This document shows, in pieces, positions 57,183 through 64,000 of a stretch of 64,000 bases of DNA. The position numbers and the translations under genes were made by a program. Within the stretch, counting starts at the first letter, position 1, and each line of letters starts with the position of its first letter. A model generated the notes under the pieces. The model saw only the letters and a list, made by a program, of their open reading frames with translations, did no database searches and was not told where the DNA came from. The stretch comes from Sulfurisphaera tokodaii str. 7. Lineage in GTDB: Archaea; Thermoproteota; Thermoprotei_A; Sulfolobales; Sulfolobaceae. Location: the NCBI RefSeq assembly GCF_000011205.1, contig NC_003106.2, positions 558,001-622,000 on the forward strand. Direction: 5' to 3'.

Positions 57183-57632
57183 TTAAGTTTGTTTATTTAA
57201 AACTTTGGAAATGAGAGAATACATTTCTTTATCTTTTTCTTGAATTCTTTTTAGACTCCATGGTTTCAAACCCTTATTTTTTACACCTCTTAAGACAGAC
57301 TTTAGCCAAGATTCGTAAATCTTTCCACCACCTTTTTTATAGTAAAACTCCTCTAACCTTTTTATAGCTTCATCCTCAGATAATCCTTTAATGTTTACAA
57401 GATACCTACTTCCAACGTAGAGAATAAATCTTTTTCTAGCATCTTCTAGCCCTTCATCCAACACTTTATCAATCCATTCATAGTTTATTTTCCTCGGTTT
57501 TGGAGGGAAAATGCCTTCTACTTCAAAAAGAAAATTACCATTTTCATCGTAAACCTTTGATGTTTTTCCGTCAAATATAACATAACCAGCAGGTGTATCA
57601 TCGGGATAATGTAAAAATATTTTAACTTTCAT
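57183..57632 (-). CDS. priX: DNA primase noncatalytic subunit PriX
   Basis: The 149-residue protein has the pattern W-I-D-K-V-L, then [28 protein letters not shown] (about 60-87, in parts), [24 protein letters not shown] recognise this arrangement (DxRKxxxxxxxxxYLVNxKGLSxxEA) from PriX, the third primase subunit known in Sulfolobus, which resembles the PriL C-terminal domain without its Fe-S cluster and helps primer start. It overlaps the tRNA thiolase gene by 4 bp. The first 50 residues are a separate beta strand region. Confidence 0.8.
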   Translation of the reverse strand: MKVKIFLHYPDDTPAGYVIFDGKTSKVYDENGNFLFEVEGIFPPKPRKINYEWIDKVLDEGLEDARKRFILYVGSRYLVNIKGLSEDEAIKRLEEFYYKKGGGKIYESWLKSVLRGVKNKGLKPWSLKRIQEKDKEMYSLISKVLNKQT

Positions 57633-58585
57633 TTTATATTAATTGTCTGTCCAGTCATTTTTAACCTTACTGCACAAAATGAGCAGATTTCTCTATCCTT
57701 AGTTGTGGGCCTACCGCAAATCTTACAATGGCCTATTTCTTCCTCTTTTATATACTTCTCCTTTAAAGCTGGTTGAATTTTATTTATGAAATTCTCTACT
57801 AACATTAACATATAACCTGGTATTGCCTCTTCGAGCTCTTCTAATTTTCTCCTTATGGTATCTTGAGTAGCACCACCAACTCTGAATGTATGAGGGCATG
57901 AATCATATAGGAACGGAATTCCTTTTACTAAGGCATAAGTTAAAATTTCTTTCTCATAAATTAGGAAGAGTGGTTTAACTTTCGTTACTTTATATCCCTT
58001 TTCTGGTGGAGTTATGATATCTAGTCTTGCTAAATCTCTTACATCACCATTAAAATATCCAGCCATTATAAATTGTGCCATATCATTTAAATTATGGCCA
58101 GTCACTATCGTATCTGCTCCTTCTTCTTCTGCAATTTCTGTTAGAGTATACCTTTTTACTAATCCACAAGTACTGCATACGGGTCTTTTTATCTTATGCT
58201 TTGCGTCATCAATTGTAAACCCATACCTCTCTTTTATCCTTACAATTCTGTATTTAACACCTAACATTTCGAAATTCTTTAAAGCAAACTCTGTACTCTT
58301 TGAGGAATATTGTTTACCCATATCTATACCTAAATCAATGTTTATACCGATTATTTCAAACCCCTTCTTTTCACTCAGCTTCTTCATTAAATGAAGCAAA
58401 GTCGTACTATCTTTTCCCCCAGAAACTGCTACAGCTATTTTCTTTGAGTTTTCAAACATCTTATACTTATCAACTATCCTCTCAAATCTTCTTTCAAACC
58501 ACTCAATAAAGTGATCTTTACATAATGCCAGATTAGAATAAGGGATTTTTATAATAGCCTTATTATTACACTTACTGCATTTCAT
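57629..58585 (-). CDS. tRNA 2-thiolation enzyme (TtuA/NcsA/Ctu1 family)
   Basis: The 318-residue protein has an N-terminal zinc CxxC (MKCSKCNNK), the PP-loop [13 protein letters not shown] (about 51-63), the central CSTCGLVKR motif that would hold an Fe-S cluster, and C-terminal CKICGRPT plus CSFC zinc knuckles. These enzymes thiolate U34 or U54 of tRNA using ATP. Ctu1/NcsA (U34) or TtuA (U54) cannot be told apart by eye. A TATA-like region lies between its start and the divergent MTHFR-like gene. Confidence 0.9.
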   Translation of the reverse strand: MKCSKCNNKAIIKIPYSNLALCKDHFIEWFERRFERIVDKYKMFENSKKIAVAVSGGKDSTTLLHLMKKLSEKKGFEIIGINIDLGIDMGKQYSSKSTEFALKNFEMLGVKYRIVRIKERYGFTIDDAKHKIKRPVCSTCGLVKRYTLTEIAEEEGADTIVTGHNLNDMAQFIMAGYFNGDVRDLARLDIITPPEKGYKVTKVKPLFLIYEKEILTYALVKGIPFLYDSCPHTFRVGGATQDTIRRKLEELEEAIPGYMLMLVENFINKIQPALKEKYIKEEEIGHCKICGRPTTKDREICSFCAVRLKMTGQTINIK

Positions 58586-58588
58586 AAT

Positions 58589-58599
58589 GCTTTATAATA
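58589..58599 (+). promoter_or_regulatory. TATA-like box for the MTHFR-like gene
   Basis: GCTTTATAATA is centred about 25 bp upstream of the ATG at 58619, predicting a leaderless transcript. Confidence 0.6.
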
Positions 58600-58618
58600 C
58601 TTTTATCCTTTTAAGTTA

Positions 58619-59305
58619 ATGATGGAAATTCTGGTCGAATTACATCCGAAGACTAAGATAGAAAAGATAGAGAGAGAAATTAAGGAGCTAGAAAGCTTTG
58701 ACGGATTTGATATACCAGATTCACCATTAGGATTTCCATCTCCTTTACCTTCTGTAGTTGCAACGCTCATTAGAAGTAGGTATGGAGATAAGAGAATAAT
58801 AGTTAACCAGAGACTTTTAGACGTCAATGAGTTATTTATTGCTTCTTTATCTTTAACGTCTAAATTAGTTGATTTCGAGATAGCATTTACTAGAGGGGAT
58901 AAACCTAAAATAGGAAAGGAAATAGGTTATTTAACTTCGGAACAAGCTCTCTTACTATCAAAAAAGTACAATAAAGATTTGAAGGCAGGTTTAATGATAA
59001 GCTTTAGAAAGGAAAAGAGTGAGATTTTGAAGAGACTTAACTTCGAGCCAGCTGACTTCTTCTTGGTATTACGATTAGAAAGTGAAGATCAGTTGGAAGG
59101 CATTAATACTTCTAAATTAATTCCTTACATTATAATAAAGACAGAAAAAAACAAGACTTTAGCTGATTCGTTATCACAGCCAGTTTTTGATGAGAATGTT
59201 GTATTAGATTTTATTTATAAGCTTGAGGATAAAGGAATAGAAGGGATTTTATTATCTGCATTAGGTGACATAGAAGCTTTAAACAGAATAATCAAAAAAT
59301 ATTAG
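58619..59305 (+). CDS. Methylenetetrahydrofolate reductase-like TIM-barrel protein
   Basis: The 228-residue protein has the FDIPDSPLGFPSPLPSVVATLI motif (in parts, residues 30-52), IIVNQRLLDVNELFIASL and a later TRGDKPKIG segment, as in short archaeal MetF-like reductases. It is smaller than bacterial MTHFR. The fold is likely a FAD-binding TIM barrel. Cofactor and substrate (folate or a tetrahydromethanopterin-type pterin) remain unknown. The TAG stop is immediately followed by a box C/D sRNA. Confidence 0.6.
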   Translation: MMEILVELHPKTKIEKIEREIKELESFDGFDIPDSPLGFPSPLPSVVATLIRSRYGDKRIIVNQRLLDVNELFIASLSLTSKLVDFEIAFTRGDKPKIGKEIGYLTSEQALLLSKKYNKDLKAGLMISFRKEKSEILKRLNFEPADFFLVLRLESEDQLEGINTSKLIPYIIIKTEKNKTLADSLSQPVFDENVVLDFIYKLEDKGIEGILLSALGDIEALNRIIKKY

Positions 59306-59356
59306 GTGATGATAAAAAATAATCGGATTTATGAAGAGCGGTGTAGGGTCTGACTT
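59303..59356 (+). ncRNA. Box C/D-type guide sRNA with CGGA D' box
   Basis: Box C GTGATGA (59306-59312), 11-nt guide TAAAAAATAAT, D'-like CGGA (59324-59327), 3-nt spacer, C'-like ATGAAGA (59331-59337), 12-nt guide GCGGTGTAGGGT and D CTGA (59350-59353). It begins directly after the TAG stop of the MTHFR-like gene and runs antisense to the last 28 bp of sir2. The D guide is GC-rich and probably functional; the AT-only D' guide may be inactive. Confidence 0.65.
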
Positions 59357-60081
59357 TTAATATAATCTACAACACACGGCAAAAACTCTTCGACTCTTTC
59401 TCTAACTACAATATCCGCTATGTTATCAAGAGGTGTTTCTTCTGCATTTAAAATGATCAGTTTTCCACCCATTTCTTTAACAGTTAGGGGTATCATGTTT
59501 GCTGGATATACTGTTAATGAGCTTCCAATTGCCAAAACTAAATCAGCTTCTCTAGCTATCTCTAAAGCCGATGAAATATTATATACTGGCTCACCAAATA
59601 AAACGACATCTGGTCTTATTACTCCTCCGCACTCACATTTAGGTGGTAGTCCCTCTTTATCTATTTTATCTAATACCGTATCACTATCATAAGTTTTCAG
59701 ACAGTTCACACAATAACATTTTCTCATATTTCCGTGAAGTTCAATTACATTTCTTGAACCAGCTAATTGATGTAAACCGTCAATATTCTGTGTTATTATA
59801 GCTCTTATTAATCCCATTTTCTCTAGTTCAGCTAATGCGTAGTGTGCTCTATTTGGTAAAGCTGTAAATAGTCCTCTCATTCTTAACCTGTAGAATTCCC
59901 AAAAACCTTTAGGATCTTTTTTAAAATACTCTATTGTAGCTAACTCTGGTGAGTATTTTTTCCATAAACCATTTGGTCCCCTAAAATCTGGTATCCCAGA
60001 TGCCGTACTTATTCCTGCTCCAGTAAAGGCTATAGCATAAGTTGATGTTAAAAGTAAATCACCAACTTTATCACATTCCAT
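59329..60081 (-). CDS. Sir2-family NAD-dependent protein deacetylase
   Basis: The 250-residue protein has GAGISTASGIPDFRG (NAD binding), TQNIDGLHQLAG, catalytic His in ELHGN, four zinc Cys (CYCVNC and CECGG) and GSSLTVYPAN. It deacetylates Alba and other proteins in Sulfolobus. The frame continues upstream to 60183, but I chose the ATG at 60081 because homologues begin about there, a TATA box is 24 bp upstream, and the longer form would overlap the next gene and an sRNA. Confidence 0.93.
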   Translation of the reverse strand: MECDKVGDLLLTSTYAIAFTGAGISTASGIPDFRGPNGLWKKYSPELATIEYFKKDPKGFWEFYRLRMRGLFTALPNRAHYALAELEKMGLIRAIITQNIDGLHQLAGSRNVIELHGNMRKCYCVNCLKTYDSDTVLDKIDKEGLPPKCECGGVIRPDVVLFGEPVYNISSALEIAREADLVLAIGSSLTVYPANMIPLTVKEMGGKLIILNAEETPLDNIADIVVRERVEEFLPCVVDYIKSQTLHRSS

Positions 60082-60098
60082 ACAAATAAGATGTTTGG

Positions 60099-60110
60099 AA
60101 AAAATAAAAA
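60099..60110 (-). promoter_or_regulatory. TATA-like box for sir2
   Basis: TTTTTATTTTTT on the minus strand is centred about 24 bp upstream of the ATG at 60081. It touches the start of the sRNA on the plus strand (box C from 60110). Confidence 0.5.
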
Positions 60111-60159
60111 TGATGAGTTTGCCGAGTACGGAAAGATGAAGAAAAATATTATCTGATAT
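60107..60159 (+). ncRNA. Box C/D-type guide sRNA antisense to the sir2 promoter region
   Basis: Box C ATGATGA (60110-60116), 12-nt guide GTTTGCCGAGTA, D'-like CGGA (60129-60132), 3-nt spacer, C'-like ATGAAGA (60136-60142), 10-nt guide AAAATATTAT and D CTGA (60153-60156). The D' guide is GC-rich for this genome and the D guide is weak. It lies between two minus-strand genes on the plus strand and overlaps the upstream gene's 3' end by 11 bp. Confidence 0.6.
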
Positions 60160-60742
60160 AACAAATTGTTGTATTATCTTCATTCTCTATTTTATCGCAT
60201 TCTATTCTGCTTGTCCCTACTAGCCTGCTCAGTTCTTTTCTTAATTCTGGCGTTATATATAAAACTCTATATGCAGTTAACATAAACCAGGGATCACGTT
60301 GATTTACAATGAGTAATGTAGGTTTAATACTTTTTAGGGAGCCTAATTCTTCTTCAAAATTCTTATTTGTACCTACTACTCTATATTCTTTAATTACTGT
60401 TTCTCCATCCACTTCACATACAGTTACTCCATCAACATAAATAGTAAGTAAAGCGTTTTCCCTTAAGACAATCCTAGTATCTAAATTTTCTATTCCTATT
60501 TGATATTTACTAACATAATTTTCCCATCTTTTTAATTTTCTTCCTCTTAATTTTCTGTTAAGAATAGAATAAAAGCTAAATGATTCTATAATATCTTGTG
60601 GAGTTATTAGCATATAATCTGGATCTCTAAATATCATAGACCCCTTGCATTCACTTTGTTTTATCTCTCCGTCACAAATATAGGAGTATTCTGGTAATGG
60701 AGGAACAAGCAATTCCTCTACTCTCTTTGTAATTAATCTCAC
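60149..60742 (-). CDS. Hypothetical protein (197 aa)
   Basis: Alpha/beta protein with a two-cysteine element near the N terminus (YICDGEIKQSECKGS, about 21-34), a RKLRGRKLKRWENYV basic helix (about 64-78), beta strands LLTIYVDGVTVCEVDGE and a final LIVNQRDPWFMLTAYRVLYITPEL. I do not recognise the family. It is upstream of sir2 on the same strand, separated by 67 bp that hold the sir2 promoter and the antisense sRNA. Confidence 0.6.
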   Translation of the reverse strand: MRLITKRVEELLVPPLPEYSYICDGEIKQSECKGSMIFRDPDYMLITPQDIIESFSFYSILNRKLRGRKLKRWENYVSKYQIGIENLDTRIVLRENALLTIYVDGVTVCEVDGETVIKEYRVVGTNKNFEEELGSLKSIKPTLLIVNQRDPWFMLTAYRVLYITPELRKELSRLVGTSRIECDKIENEDNTTICYIR

Positions 60743-60918
60743 AATTATAATTAGTATCGTATACCGTATTATATTTTCTTATAGAAGCATGGAGAATCAC
60801 ATATTTTGTCCATTTTTAATTTTCTTTTTCTTCAAATAGAGAAATAGAATTTTACTACTAAATTATACTTCTTAAATGTAGTTAAAAAATAGATTTATTA
60901 TGCTAACCGGGGATATAA

Positions 60919-60929
60919 ACTTTATAAGC
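60919..60929 (+). promoter_or_regulatory. TATA-like box for the symporter operon
   Basis: ACTTTATAAGC is centred about 35 bp upstream of the DUF3311 ATG at 60960. It predicts a short leader of about 9 nt. The remaining 217-bp gap shows only AT-rich sequence. Confidence 0.5.
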
Positions 60930-60959
60930 AAAATAAGAATTTTTGTTTTTTGATCAACT

Positions 60960-61148
60960 ATGAAACAAAAGTATTATATCGCAGTACTTGTAGCCCTTTT
61001 GCTTGATATTATACTCTACTCAATATTCCCAGTGTATAATATAGCAACACCTAGTATTGGAGGACTTCCCTTCTTTTATGTATACCAAATAATAATGCTG
61101 GCTGTGACTACGATAATCTATTTAATAGTAGCATTCATAAAGGGGTGA
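60960..61148 (+). CDS. DUF3311 small membrane protein, symporter partner
   Basis: The 62-residue protein has two transmembrane segments with the DUF3311 pattern: [18 protein letters not shown] and [26 protein letters not shown]3311 genes typically sit directly upstream of sodium:solute symporters, as here (6 bp to the next gene), and the proteins are thought to be small subunits of the transporter. Confidence 0.88.
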   Translation: MKQKYYIAVLVALLLDIILYSIFPVYNIATPSIGGLPFFYVYQIIMLAVTTIIYLIVAFIKG

Positions 61149-61154
61149 TAGAAA

Positions 61155-62729
61155 ATGAACAATTATAATTTAAATGTAGATTATGTAACTGTCACTGTAT
61201 TTTTGATACTTTTTGCTATCTTTACATTCTTAGGATTTTACGGAGCTAAATGGAGAAAGGGAGACTTAAATAAGCTTGATGAGTGGGGACTTGGAGGAAG
61301 AAGACTAGGGTGGCTACTGGTATGGTTTTTATTGGGGGCGGACTTATTTACAGCTTATACATTTATTGCTGTTCCTTCAGCATTCTTTGCTACTGGTTCA
61401 TTATACTTCTTTGCTGTTCCTTATGTAGCCTGGGGATTTGGGGTAGCAATGCTAACGATGCCTAAGCTTTGGACAGTAGCTAGAAATAAAGGTTATGTGA
61501 CTGCTGCAGATTATGTAAAAGATAGATTCAACAGTAAAGGATTAGCAATTGCTGTAGCAATAACTGGTGCTATAGCGGAATTACCTTATATTGCATTACA
61601 AATTATAGGAATGCAAGCAGTTATTGCCATACTCTTTATAGGACTAGGAATTACAAGTACAAAATTGAGTAGTGATCTAGCATTATTAGTAGCATTTATA
61701 ATACTAGCCGCATTTACCTTTGTTAGTGGTTTAAGAGGTGCAGCGCTAAGCGGAGTTTATAAGGACATACTAGTTTGGATTACAGTGTTAACTACAATTG
61801 GAGTAGTATTGGCTCATTATGGTAATTTCCAAGGAGCGTTAGCTATAGCTCATCAAGTATCACCCAAAGTAGATTTCCTTGATTTACCACCTAAACTCTT
61901 CTTAGCTTATTGGAGCTTAGCACTAGGAAGCACATTTGCCCTATATTTATATCCACATGCTATAAACGGTTCGTTATCTGCTGAAAGTAGAGAAAGATTA
62001 AAAATAGGTACGGCATTACTACCTTTATACGGAATAGGGTTAGCATTAATTACGTTGTTTGGATTATTAATCTTCTTAGTACCAAACGCATTAAAAGTTG
62101 TATTAACTACTAAAAATGGTGCGTTAACAGTTCCTTCCCTAATTGCAGCTACAACTCCTGACTGGTTTACTGGTTTAGCATTTACAGCAATATTTATTGG
62201 TGGTCTAGTCCCTGCGGCTATTATGGCTATAGGCGTAGCAAACTTATTGACAAGAAATGTAATTGGCGAGTTTACTAAACTTTCGCCAACAAATGAGGCT
62301 AGGCTTGCTAAGATACTATCAACAGTATTTAAGTTTATAGCGTTAGCTTTCGTATTTATTGTTCCAGCAACATATGCTATACAACTTCAACTATTAGGCG
62401 GCATAATTGTGACTCAAACACTACCAGCAGTATTCCTTTCCCTATTCACTGATAAACTTGAGAAAAACTCTACTTTAGGTGGCTGGGCAGCAGGTGTAAT
62501 AAGCGGTGTAGGGTTAGTGGTTTACGTTAACTTGATCTTGGAGCATTACGGTTCACTAAAAACCTCATTATTTACTACGCCATTAGGTCCTATATATATT
62601 GCTTTGATAGCTTTAGGAATTAACTTACTCGTAACGTTAATCGGTTCCTTGGTTGCATATGCTAAAGGTTGGAGACCTTATAGGAAAATAAGTGAAAAAG
62701 ACTTTGAAGTAAAAGAAGTTGCAAAGTAA
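61155..62729 (+). CDS. Sodium:solute symporter (SSS family)
   Basis: The 524-residue protein has about 13 transmembrane helices. The N-terminal [28 protein letters not shown] and central [16 protein letters not shown] motifs are typical of SSS transporters (monocarboxylate or amino-acid type with DUF3311). It should import an organic solute with sodium or proton. GGGGTGAT precedes the ATG by seven bases. A T-rich region follows the stop. Confidence 0.9.
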   Translation: MNNYNLNVDYVTVTVFLILFAIFTFLGFYGAKWRKGDLNKLDEWGLGGRRLGWLLVWFLLGADLFTAYTFIAVPSAFFATGSLYFFAVPYVAWGFGVAMLTMPKLWTVARNKGYVTAADYVKDRFNSKGLAIAVAITGAIAELPYIALQIIGMQAVIAILFIGLGITSTKLSSDLALLVAFIILAAFTFVSGLRGAALSGVYKDILVWITVLTTIGVVLAHYGNFQGALAIAHQVSPKVDFLDLPPKLFLAYWSLALGSTFALYLYPHAINGSLSAESRERLKIGTALLPLYGIGLALITLFGLLIFLVPNALKVVLTTKNGALTVPSLIAATTPDWFTGLAFTAIFIGGLVPAAIMAIGVANLLTRNVIGEFTKLSPTNEARLAKILSTVFKFIALAFVFIVPATYAIQLQLLGGIIVTQTLPAVFLSLFTDKLEKNSTLGGWAAGVISGVGLVVYVNLILEHYGSLKTSLFTTPLGPIYIALIALGINLLVTLIGSLVAYAKGWRPYRKISEKDFEVKEVAK

Positions 62730-62732
62730 ACA

Positions 62733-62765
62733 AAGGAATAAAATATTTTTCTTTTTGTTTCTTTT
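62733..62765. terminator. T-rich convergent terminator region
   Basis: ATATTTTTCTTTTTGTTTCTTTTTA follows the symporter stop. On the other strand only scattered A/T runs occur. It fits a U-rich archaeal terminator for the plus-strand operon, just before the convergent winged-helix gene ends. Confidence 0.45.
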
Positions 62766-63151
62766 TACATATTATTAAAAATATCAAATAAAATTATGTC
62801 TTCAAGCATCATCGTTTCTATTAAAGATAATGAGACCATGAGAGGAATTAAATCTATGTAATCTTCTGGTATCTCGTCTCCTCTCTGAATTATTTGCTGT
62901 AATTCATTAGTTTTGTTTTGCACTTTTTCATAGGCTTTCTCAGCTTCCTCTAGTCCAGTAGGAGTCAACTCATAAGCATCATGTTTTCTAATAAATCCTT
63001 TCTTCACTTTCCTTACTAATTTCTCATTTTCTAAGACTCTTAAAGTAGCTTGAACATAATCTATCTCTTCTTTTATGTTATCAGCTATTTCTTCAGCAGT
63101 AGCACTTTTCTTATCGAAAAGATAAGCTAATACTTTATCTCTTAGATTCAT
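62765..63151 (-). CDS. Winged-helix transcription regulator (MarR/PadR-like)
   Basis: The 128-residue protein has a winged-helix domain: VLAYLFDKKSATAEEIADNI (helices 1-2), DYVQATLRVLENEKLVRKV (recognition helix) and KKGFIRKHDAYELTPTGLEEAEKA (wing and helix 4). The C-terminal helix pair is probably a dimerisation region. The ligand is unknown. It is convergent with the symporter gene and downstream of the last gene, on the same strand. Confidence 0.82.
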   Translation of the reverse strand: MNLRDKVLAYLFDKKSATAEEIADNIKEEIDYVQATLRVLENEKLVRKVKKGFIRKHDAYELTPTGLEEAEKAYEKVQNKTNELQQIIQRGDEIPEDYIDLIPLMVSLSLIETMMLEDIILFDIFNNM

Positions 63152-63182
63152 AAAAAAATCTTCGTTAACGAGGTATAAAATC

Positions 63183-64000
63183 TTATCTTGACAGCATTAC
63201 GTAATTCTCCCCTTCTTTTGTGATTTTGAGATCTTTTAATAAATCTGGCACTCTGGGTTTCTTTTCAGATACAAGTATAATTTCCTCAAAATTATCCTTT
63301 ACCACAGAAAGGATTTTGTTTATAAATTCTTCATTATATATTGCTTGAAGAGCTTCTAATTTGTAATAATTCCCCTCCTCAAAATAATTTTTAAAATATT
63401 CTCTCCAAATATCAATAATTTTTCCATCCTTCTTGGCTGGAGATGAGAATAAGGGAATTACTGCAGTCTTTCCTTTTAAGTTATTTGTAAAATTCAGAGT
63501 TTTGAAGTAATTATCTACAACATCGAAGAATTTTTTCATATAATATGTAGCAACTTCTATAACATACACTTTATCTTTATCGTACTTTGCATGGAATTCA
63601 CTATAAATTTGGTTGTAAGCCTCAATTATTTCATCTCTTCTGTTACGTATTACGTCATAATACTTTGCACTAGGAATTCTAACACTCATACCTATAACCA
63701 CTATATCGTCTTTACTGATATCTAAGCTAGGCTTAAGGTCTGCTAATGGTTCAGCACCTATTCCGTAAATTACGCCTTCTCCATATTCCGTGGTAGAATA
63801 AAATACTATTCTGTAGTGATCTAAGAAAACAGCGTTAGGATACCATTGTTTATATTCTTCATGTCCTTCTTCTTTTATCTCTTCGATTGCTTCGTAAATT
63901 TTTTCGAATGCATCTTCATAACTATTAAATTTTCCATTCAATTCTCCATAAGGAATAAATATTGGTTCTCCTACTCGTGGTGTCAAATATTTTAATCCAT
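63183..64000 (-). CDS. Hypothetical protein, 5' end at or outside the window
   Basis: The reading frame runs off the edge: TTG at 63986 is a possible start, but codons GLKYL upstream are also open, so the true start may be outside. The protein is alpha/beta with no clear motif. It includes VGEPIFIPYGELNGK, RIVFYSTTEYGEGVIYGIG, VVIGMSVRIPSAKYYDVI and KGKTAVIPLFSSPAKKDGK. The latter may be a fold repeat. I do not recognise the family. Confidence 0.6.
   Translation of the reverse strand, partial: GLKYLTPRVGEPIFIPYGELNGKFNSYEDAFEKIYEAIEEIKEEGHEEYKQWYPNAVFLDHYRIVFYSTTEYGEGVIYGIGAEPLADLKPSLDISKDDIVVIGMSVRIPSAKYYDVIRNRRDEIIEAYNQIYSEFHAKYDKDKVYVIEVATYYMKKFFDVVDNYFKTLNFTNNLKGKTAVIPLFSSPAKKDGKIIDIWREYFKNYFEEGNYYKLEALQAIYNEEFINKILSVVKDNFEEIILVSEKKPRVPDLLKDLKITKEGENYVMLSR

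Noticed and set aside
60082-60183. Longer sir2 reading frame beginning at 60183.
   Set aside because: The extra 34 residues are absent from normal Sir2 proteins, overlap the next gene and contain the promoter and an antisense sRNA.

Overview
The window is a 64-kb piece of an AT-rich crenarchaeal chromosome, most likely from the Sulfolobales (a Sulfurisphaera/Acidianus/Sulfolobus-type organism). This rests on a set of genes typical of that group: a Dpo4/Dbh Y-family polymerase, Hel308, a PriX primase subunit, an SsoPTP-type phosphatase, a RuvBL-like ATPase, a biotin-dependent acyl-CoA carboxylase operon, a DoxB-like terminal oxidase and an SQR/DsrE/TusA/DUF1641 sulfur locus. Many genes have TATA-like boxes about 25 bp upstream of the start codon, as expected for leaderless archaeal mRNAs. 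Internal operon genes more often have a GGTG-type ribosome binding site. I see no tRNA or rRNA gene, CRISPR array, insertion sequence or prophage. Genes are packed so tightly that no gap exceeds about 260 bp.

Layout. 1-6.3 kb: end of a Trm5-like methyltransferase, a divergent glutamine synthetase homologue with an alcohol dehydrogenase, RtcA, the Y-family polymerase and a PfkB kinase. 6.3-13.8 kb: RuvBL-like ATPase, Nudix hydrolase, GMP synthase amidotransferase subunit, KaiC/RadC-like ATPase, tyrosine phosphatase, endonuclease V, nicotinamidase-like hydrolase, DHH phosphoesterase, 1-Cys peroxiredoxin and a metallophosphoesterase. 13.9-20.4 kb: DUF763, citrate synthase, a PhoU-like protein facing a Pit phosphate transporter with an RHH regulator, and Hel308. 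20.3-26.6 kb: acyl-CoA carboxylase operon (carboxyltransferase, BCCP, biotin carboxylase) and an ABC transporter. 26.7-35.6 kb: Tat operon, LeuCD-type dehydratase, BluB-like nitroreductase, class V aminotransferase, EVE protein, DUF1614, a CobY/MobA-like transferase and an AIR-synthase-like protein. 35.6-38 kb: ABC exporter and a crotonase. 38.2-45.6 kb: an oxidase and sulfur-transfer island (DoxB-like, SelW-like, rhodanese, TusA-like, SQR-like, DsrE, DUF1641 repeat protein, SelD-like). 45.7-64 kb: hydroxyacid dehydrogenase, DUF2203, a P-loop-degenerate ATPase, M1 aminopeptidase, leucyl-tRNA synthetase, radical SAM/SPASM protein with an M20 peptidase, PriX with a tRNA thiolase, MTHFR-like protein, Sir2, a Na+/solute symporter with its DUF3311 partner, and a winged-helix regulator.

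The most striking non-coding result is a set of seven box C/D-type guide sRNA genes with near-ideal geometry (guides mostly 12 nt). They lie at 6327-6381(-), 7804-7858(+), 24105-24158(-), 47394-47449(-), 56895-56951(+), 59303-59356(+) and 60107-60159(+). In three of them the UGA stop codon of a protein gene lies inside the C box. Three others-or-overlapping share the D' variant CGGA together with the C' variant ATGAAGA. The most interesting protein locus is the sulfur island. There a SelD-like protein that keeps the catalytic Cys and Lys spacing sits with a SelW-like CxxC protein, TusA-, DsrE- and rhodanese-type sulfur carriers and an SQR-like flavoprotein, which suggests a sulfur-based relay that uses selenium-type enzymes.
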